Translations under genes and position numbers: made by a program | NCBI GenBank assembly: GCA_944391255.1 | Contig: CALXSW010000103.1 | Coordinates: forward strand, 1-10,066 | Reading direction: 5' to 3' | Length of the DNA: 10,066 bases | Origin: an uncultured Clostridia bacterium | GTDB lineage: Bacteria > Bacillota > Clostridia > UBA1381 | Shown: positions 5,629-10,066 of the stretch, piece after piece | Layout: every line of letters starts with the position of its first letter | Numbering within the stretch: position 1 is the stretch's first letter | The notes under the pieces: model-generated | Seen by the model: the letters and a program-made list of their open reading frames with translations, nothing else | The model's database searches: none | What the model was told of the DNA's origin: nothing

Positions 5629-6685
5629 AAACGGAGTAAAAAACGAGCGCATAGGCTGGAATAATGAAACATCAAACGTCACGATAGATGGCAAGGATGT
5701 GTATAAGCCGTCTGTAAATATAGACGGCACTACATATGCTGATGACAGCGATATACAGGCGATGACGAGGCAGGCATATTCAATGGCAGGCGATGATCTT
5801 GTAGCGGCGCGCGATTACGTTACATCAAAAGGATATTCGGGCATAGTGAATTGGGATGGTGAGAATGCGCTCATAGGCGGCGAGGTGATAAAGCCGGCGT
5901 ATGTAAAGGATGGAATATCGTTTATACCGCGGTCTGTCGTTGACAATGCGATATACAGCACAGAGGAGCGCAACGGGATAATGAGTTCTGATGAGATAGA
6001 CAGGCTGTATAACAGAAAATACGGCTATGCTATAGAGGACGCGCTTGAAGCAGTCCTCGATCGTGACGCATTCTCATACGATCCGGATAATGATGTCGCA
6101 TATCAGGCGTATAGAGATCAATATTTGAGAGAAGCGGAAGATGCATTCAGGCGCGTGCTAAATGACAATAACACATCTGTCACAGGCGCGAGCGGAGCGG
6201 TGTTGTCGGAGGCAATGTATATGCGCGATAACGCGATAAGACAGCTCACAGATAAGATACCGGAGCTTGTAGAGGATGCGTATGAGAGATATAGCGATGA
6301 AACTCAGCGTCTTTATGATGATCTTGATAAGCTTTATGAAATGGGCGAGGATTATTACAACAGGCTCTATACACGCGACCAGAACGCGAGAAAGGCTGTT
6401 ACAGACGCCGGAGCCGCGGAGCGAGAGGAAAACCAGCGTATCATCACGAACAACAGGAACAGAGAACAGGACTACTATGATTTTCTGCTCAGTCAGATAG
6501 AGATAGACAAGGGAAATATCGATCTCCAATATTACAATGATAATCTTGCGGCAGACTATGAAGGAAAGATCCTTGATAATAAGATATCAGAGCTGGAATA
6601 TGAGTCTGATCAGCTTGATTATGCTTTAAAGGAGCTGGAATATGAGATGAAACGCGCTGAATATGAGGGCAGAGTATGGTGGTAA
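5528..6685 (+). CDS. Helical virion protein, probable internal/ejection protein
   Basis: A 385-residue protein with AAAGGAGG at 5511-5518, nine bases before its ATG, inside the portal gene; the two overlap by 101 bases. Residues 1-35 are a polar, Thr/Lys/Ser-rich low-complexity tail. Residues about 48-143 look like a small mixed domain with two similar strands (SVNIDGTTYAD and AYVKDGISFIP). From about 150 it is nearly all helix: FSYDPDNDVAYQAYRDQY (182-199), a TSVTGASGAV turn (216-225), IPELVEDAYERYSDETQ (244-260), then a Glu/Tyr-rich coiled coil with LEYESD ... LEYEMKRAEYE to the end. I recall similar 'FsYDP..D..Yq.Y.dqY...g...m.dt......ltGg' proteins in gut Firmicutes phages lying between portal and tail genes. 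An internal core or ejection role is inferred. No membrane segments and no enzyme motif are visible. Confidence 0.6.
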   Translation: MAQKNIKKTTASENTTKTTEKSQSAKPIRESLVKNGVKNERIGWNNETSNVTIDGKDVYKPSVNIDGTTYADDSDIQAMTRQAYSMAGDDLVAARDYVTSKGYSGIVNWDGENALIGGEVIKPAYVKDGISFIPRSVVDNAIYSTEERNGIMSSDEIDRLYNRKYGYAIEDALEAVLDRDAFSYDPDNDVAYQAYRDQYLREAEDAFRRVLNDNNTSVTGASGAVLSEAMYMRDNAIRQLTDKIPELVEDAYERYSDETQRLYDDLDKLYEMGEDYYNRLYTRDQNARKAVTDAGAAEREENQRIITNNRNREQDYYDFLLSQIEIDKGNIDLQYYNDNLAADYEGKILDNKISELEYESDQLDYALKELEYEMKRAEYEGRVWW

Positions 6686-6703
6686 GACCGGAGGGGGTAA
6701 GAT

Positions 6704-8614
6704 ATGTTTAATTTAATAGAGGGCAAAAAGCCTTATACTGGAAACATATATTCCTTTTACGGACTTGACAGAAAACGAAAAGGCGCGGATGGAGAGTTCG
6801 AGGACATGTATAACATGTCCTCGGATGAATACCCGTGCCTTTCTCCGCGAAAGGCAAGAAAAAAAGCATTTGACGTTCCGGGTACTATCGCTGCTGCCGC
6901 GGCGCCCGATCCGGTAAACGTGTCAGAAATGACAGGATTTACCGGTATAGCAGGCGGCAGCTTCTACTATAACGGAGCGAAAAAAAACGGCGCGTCGTTT
7001 GCAGATACATACAGCTGGGAAATAGTGCGTATGGGAAATCTATATATCATAAACGGATTCAGACAGAACGGCGGATCATATGAGTCGCAGATGTATTATT
7101 ACAACTCCGACACGGATAAGCTGTCTGTCGGAGCCGATGAGATGGACAGCCTTATAGTCACAGCAGGAAGTGATCAGACCGGCACATTTCTTGCGACTTT
7201 CAGATATGGGTTTGACGAGGTATACGAATACTCTGTTACAGACACATATGGGAATGAGATCAAAAACAGCGACTTTTTTGATAAATATGGATCAGGAATG
7301 GCGCTTCCGGCATCAAATATATTTGAGAAGTATTTCAATGAGGGTGATGAGCTTCAGATAATAGGTTTCCCGTCAAGAGCGGAGAACGTAGGACAGATAT
7401 GGAGTCACTCATCAAGCGAGGTTATCGCTCAGACGGCGCAGGACTTTTCAGAGAATAACACTGTTGACAGCGATCTGGTTGCAGATCTTGAGGAGCTGCC
7501 CCAAAATGCTATAATATCGGCAGTTGTTTCGGGATTTGCTGTAAAAAATCTAAGTCTTAACGGCAGAACCATATATGTGCATTATATATATTTTGATCTG
7601 CGAAACAAAAATGATGAGCAGATATCATTTGAAGCGATGGAGGGCAGCGGCTCAGAAGCTCTTTATTGCAGCGGTGTGCGGCTTAGAAAGAGAACTCGCG
7701 TGTTCGACAATATAGCGGTGCATCACGGCAGAATATGGGGATCAAGTCCGACTGGAAACGCTGTATTCGCGTCAGCGTCAGATAAGATATTCTGGATAAC
7801 TTCGAGCGATATATCTAAAATGTACGCTGTAAGACTTCCATCTGACACAGAGGGCAGATTTACAGGTATTTGTGAATATAATGATGAGGTATGCGCATTC
7901 AAAGAGAACAGCATATCAATTATTTACGGTTCAAACGCGTCTAATTATGCGCAATCCGTAATACGCGGGATCGGCTGTATAGACGGCAGCTCAATAGCAG
8001 TGACGCTAAACGGTGTGATATTTTTATCGGATAAGGGATTTTATCTATATTCAGGCGGAGTTCCGGTCAAGATAAGCGAGTGTCTTAATACAAAATATGT
8101 TTCGGCGCACGGCGGATTTGACGGTGAAAAATATTATGCGTCAGCTGTAAAGGAAACGGGTGAAACGGAGTTTCTCGTTTTTGATATGCGGTATGGCTTA
8201 TGGTATAAGCAGGACAGCTTTAAAATGAACGGTCTGTTCACGTTCGGAGGCGGAGTGTATATATCGTCAAAAGACGGCGTTTTCAAAACGGACGGCGGCG
8301 ATGAGATCGTTGAATGGAGCGTTACATCTGTAAGGACAGACGACAGCACGCTCGATAATAAGAGTGTTATCGAATTATGGCTGCGCGCTGACATAGAGGA
8401 CGGAGCGTATTTTACAGTCTACACCGCATGCGGAAACGGTGACTTTTTAGAGCATGCCACTTTTTCAGAACCAGGTCTGCACGTTTTCAGATGCCCTGTA
8501 AGACTTGTTATGGGTTCAAGCTACAGGTATAAGATATGCGGAAAAGGCAATGTTGTTATTTATGAGGCTGAGTTCGTAAAGAGCGGCGGCGGAAGAAGAT
8601 ATAAGGAGTATTGA
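6704..8614 (+). CDS. Podovirus tail nozzle-like protein (T7 gp12 / P22 gp10-like role)
   Basis: A 636-residue, beta-rich protein. The N-terminal block, residues 29-54 (DGEFEDMYNM, then SSDEYPCLSPRKARKKAF), is a signature I recall in large tail proteins of gut Firmicutes phages (GE..DM.N.tsd.YP.LSPR). Further in, repeated blade-like strands occur: VHHGRIWGS, ICEYNDEVCAFKENSISIIYG, GVIFLSDKGFYLYSGG, YYASAVKETGETEFLVFDMRYGLWYKQDSF in outline (about residues 340-503) suggest a beta-propeller, the fold of podovirus nozzle and hub proteins. It would assemble as a hexamer below the adaptor. Role is inferred from fold hints and the adaptor gene behind it. GGAGGGGGT at 6690-6698 precedes the ATG. It lies 18 bases after the previous gene and four before the next. 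A perfect hairpin at 6799-6823 overlaps the signature motif. Confidence 0.65.
   Translation: MFNLIEGKKPYTGNIYSFYGLDRKRKGADGEFEDMYNMSSDEYPCLSPRKARKKAFDVPGTIAAAAAPDPVNVSEMTGFTGIAGGSFYYNGAKKNGASFADTYSWEIVRMGNLYIINGFRQNGGSYESQMYYYNSDTDKLSVGADEMDSLIVTAGSDQTGTFLATFRYGFDEVYEYSVTDTYGNEIKNSDFFDKYGSGMALPASNIFEKYFNEGDELQIIGFPSRAENVGQIWSHSSSEVIAQTAQDFSENNTVDSDLVADLEELPQNAIISAVVSGFAVKNLSLNGRTIYVHYIYFDLRNKNDEQISFEAMEGSGSEALYCSGVRLRKRTRVFDNIAVHHGRIWGSSPTGNAVFASASDKIFWITSSDISKMYAVRLPSDTEGRFTGICEYNDEVCAFKENSISIIYGSNASNYAQSVIRGIGCIDGSSIAVTLNGVIFLSDKGFYLYSGGVPVKISECLNTKYVSAHGGFDGEKYYASAVKETGETEFLVFDMRYGLWYKQDSFKMNGLFTFGGGVYISSKDGVFKTDGGDEIVEWSVTSVRTDDSTLDNKSVIELWLRADIEDGAYFTVYTACGNGDFLEHATFSEPGLHVFRCPVRLVMGSSYRYKICGKGNVVIYEAEFVKSGGGRRYKEY
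6799..6823 (+). other. Perfect 11-bp inverted repeat inside the nozzle gene
   Basis: CGAGGACATGT (6799-6809) and its exact complement ACATGTCCTCG (6813-6823) are separated by ATA. In RNA the stem can extend outward by three more pairs (U-G, U-A, G-U). It begins about 95 bases into the gene and encodes the conserved FEDMYNMSS block. No T tract follows. It is the longest perfect inverted repeat I found in the window. Confidence 0.75.
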
Positions 8615-8618
8615 TATT

Positions 8619-9191
8619 ATGTATTTGATAGACTGCATACACCTTGCGGCAAAATATTATCCGTCTGAATATGAAGAATACGAGATGATCATCTGGTGCA
8701 ACGAAGTGACCGCGCTTCTTGCGGCGATCACAGATGGTGAATACAGACCTGTGCGGCTGCCGCGATATAAAGGCTATACAGAGTTTGGAGAAAATTATTT
8801 CACGACCGATTTCCCAGTATTTTTAAAGGGCGATACTGTCAATATATCTGTTGATGGCGGAGAGTACGAGTACAGCGAGATACCGATTATCGGAAAAGAG
8901 TATGAAAACGGGAAATATATCCTGTCTGTGCCTGATAATACATTCAAAACAGTTCATGACAGCGAGAATGTTGAGATAACGCGGTGCATCACTGACACGA
9001 CATATTGTGATCCGCCGTATGATACGATGTACACATATTATATACTTGCAAAAATATGTCTTTTGCAGCATGATATAGATATGTATAATCAGTATATGAA
9101 TATGTTCAATTCGCTGTTTGAGATGTATAAGCTGAGCCGGCTTGGCAAAAGAACGCACAACAGGCTCGTAAACTGGTGGCGCAGAAAATAA
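8619..9191 (+). CDS. Head-tail adaptor-like protein (T7 gp11-type role)
   Basis: A 190-residue protein with AAGGAG at 8603-8608, ten bases before the ATG, four bases after the nozzle stop. An N-terminal helical segment (residues 1-37) is followed by a beta-rich middle (about 55-125), where strands such as GDTVNISVDGGEYEYSEIPI occur. The C-terminal helical hairpin (residues 132-175) contains DPPYDTMYTYYILAKI and DIDMYNQYMNMFNSLFEMY. That last part matches the general pattern of phage head-tail connector subunits, 'P..Y...l.yY..Ak......D...yn.y...f'. The tail is very basic (GKRTHNRLVNWWRRK), which fits contact with DNA or with the portal. The adaptor role rests on size, shape and position beside the nozzle and is inferred, not proven. 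Usually the adaptor gene precedes the nozzle gene; here it follows. Confidence 0.52.
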   Translation: MYLIDCIHLAAKYYPSEYEEYEMIIWCNEVTALLAAITDGEYRPVRLPRYKGYTEFGENYFTTDFPVFLKGDTVNISVDGGEYEYSEIPIIGKEYENGKYILSVPDNTFKTVHDSENVEITRCITDTTYCDPPYDTMYTYYILAKICLLQHDIDMYNQYMNMFNSLFEMYKLSRLGKRTHNRLVNWWRRK

Positions 9192-9209
9192 AAAAGGGGT
9201 GAGATATCT

Positions 9210-10066
9210 ATGGATAAATGTATGATACATGTGCATGAGCGAGGTCATTCAGGCGGAGATCTCGCGCTCAATCTTGCAGCGAGATATGCCGAACGCTTAG
9301 TAGAGGATCTTAAGGCGGCTCTTGAGGAGAGGATAGACGGAGAAAGCGCTGAATGTGAGTCGGCAAGGCAGACGCTTAAAACACTCATCGATAAGAACGC
9401 TTCAGATATATCGGGGCTTGATCTTGAGATAACGGCAAACAGCGATGATATATCTGCTCTTGAGCAGGCAGTTGCGCAAAACGACAGCGACATATCTGCT
9501 CTTGAAAAGACCGCTGCTCAAAACAGTTCGAATATATCAGCTCTCAGTAATCAGCACAGTAGTGATATAAGTACAATAAACGCGTCTGTTTCATCGAACA
9601 AGAGCAATATATCAACTATTCAGACAAAGCTCAATGAGCTTTCTTCAGCGCAAGGTAATCTTACAAGACTTTTGGCAGAGTATTATCTTTCAAAAATGAC
9701 AGTTCGTGAAAGCATACCTGAAGAACATAAAGATGACATGCTTGTCAATAAAACGGGCATATACATAGACTCGCTTGACGCGCATTCAAATGGATTAGTC
9801 GGGCCTGGCGCACTGTTTGTATTCGCTGATTCAAACGATGTAGATGTTTACAGATTCTATTATTCGCATGGATCAGGATTTTACGTCTGTTCCAATGATG
9901 AATGGGTTTCATGTAAAAGCTATATAAAATACAGCGCTTCATATGTGGTTGCCGGTAATGGAAAAACTCCTCGTCCGGTCAGGATAGGCGAGTGGATAGA
10001 CGATAGGCACGTGTACAGGTATGTGTTTGGATACAGCCTCAATTCGGATAATTCTACGATCGTGTC
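9210..10066 (+). CDS. Tail fibre / receptor-binding protein (3' end beyond window)
   Basis: An open frame of 285 codons running off the window, starting MDKCMIHVHERGHSGGD, with AAGGGGTGA at 9194-9202 as ribosome site, 18 bases after the adaptor stop. Residues 18-60 are a charged helix, probably the virion-attached part. Residues 66-146 are six units of about 14 residues beginning D/N-I-S-x-L/I, a pattern typical of trimeric coiled-coil fibre shafts. From residue 160 a globular part begins (SKMTVRESIPEEHKDDM, GPGALFVFADSNDVDVYRFYY). Near the end is TPRPVRIGEWIDDRHVYRYVF, close to the '(K/E)VrIGtWiDGkpvYRk' block that recurs in fibre and appendage proteins of Firmicutes phages. It would bind the cell surface; the receptor is unknown. 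The coiled-coil shaft and the position at the end of the tail genes support the call. Confidence 0.75.
   Translation, partial: MDKCMIHVHERGHSGGDLALNLAARYAERLVEDLKAALEERIDGESAECESARQTLKTLIDKNASDISGLDLEITANSDDISALEQAVAQNDSDISALEKTAAQNSSNISALSNQHSSDISTINASVSSNKSNISTIQTKLNELSSAQGNLTRLLAEYYLSKMTVRESIPEEHKDDMLVNKTGIYIDSLDAHSNGLVGPGALFVFADSNDVDVYRFYYSHGSGFYVCSNDEWVSCKSYIKYSASYVVAGNGKTPRPVRIGEWIDDRHVYRYVFGYSLNSDNSTIV
9405..9647 (+). repeat. Six 14-residue coiled-coil repeats in the fibre shaft
   Basis: Units begin DISGLDLE, DISALEQA, DISALEKT, NISALSNQ, DISTINAS and NISTIQTK, with 42-base spacing except the fourth, which is three codons short (11 residues). The DNA words GATATATCTGCTCTTGA recur in the second and third units. 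The hydrophobic I and L positions with a polar N/S/Q remainder are typical of parallel trimeric shafts. Confidence 0.85.

Noticed and set aside
8823..9248. A 141-codon minus-strand frame opposite the adaptor gene
   Set aside because: His/Ile-rich composition typical of antisense of this codon usage; no start signal, and it runs into the fibre gene.
1..10066. tRNA or rRNA genes, insertion sequences and an obvious attachment repeat
   Set aside because: None seen by eye. An attachment site cannot be tested because the right end of the phage-like region lies outside the window.

Overview
The window looks like chromosomal DNA of a gut-type Clostridia bacterium (Bacillota). I base this on strong AGGAGG-like ribosome binding sites, heavy use of ATA (Ile) and AGA (Arg) codons, a fucosidase of the kind used on host or plant glycans, and phage proteins resembling those of prophages in gut Firmicutes. 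All supported genes are on the + strand. The assignment comes from sequence character and remembered families; no search was run.

Left flank (1-1553): the C-terminal part of a GH29 alpha-L-fucosidase, a complete GNAT acetyltransferase, then a short AT-rich islet. The islet holds a 59-residue VbhA-type Fic antitoxin with an intact inhibitory motif, followed by a stub of its Fic toxin that keeps only the N-terminal leader. The stub breaks off at an intrinsic terminator with a nine-T tract (about 1480-1513). Hand-counted third-position GC is 17/59 codons in the antitoxin and 8/35 in the first part of the stub, against 39/60 in the first 60 codons of the major capsid gene, so the islet differs from the virion genes.

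Right part (about 1593-10066): a virion-structure operon of podovirus type, possibly read from one promoter near 1593. Order: scaffold-like protein with a Gly/Tyr-rich 12-residue tandem repeat; N4-gp56-family major capsid protein; a small beta-rich accessory or decoration protein; portal; a helical probable internal/ejection protein; a beta-propeller-like nozzle protein; a head-tail adaptor; and the start of a coiled-coil tail fibre that runs off the window. Spacings are short, nearly every gene has its own Shine-Dalgarno, and the portal overlaps the next gene by 101 bases. I see no terminase, integrase, repressor, tape measure or lysis gene here.

Points most worth attention: the orphan Fic antitoxin beside a beheaded toxin at the virion-module boundary; a virion module that begins with scaffold and capsid and has its portal downstream of the capsid; a portal gene whose perfect Shine-Dalgarno points at ATA rather than ATG; the Gly/Tyr repeat domain in the scaffold; and two perfect hairpins inside the early coding regions of two virion genes.
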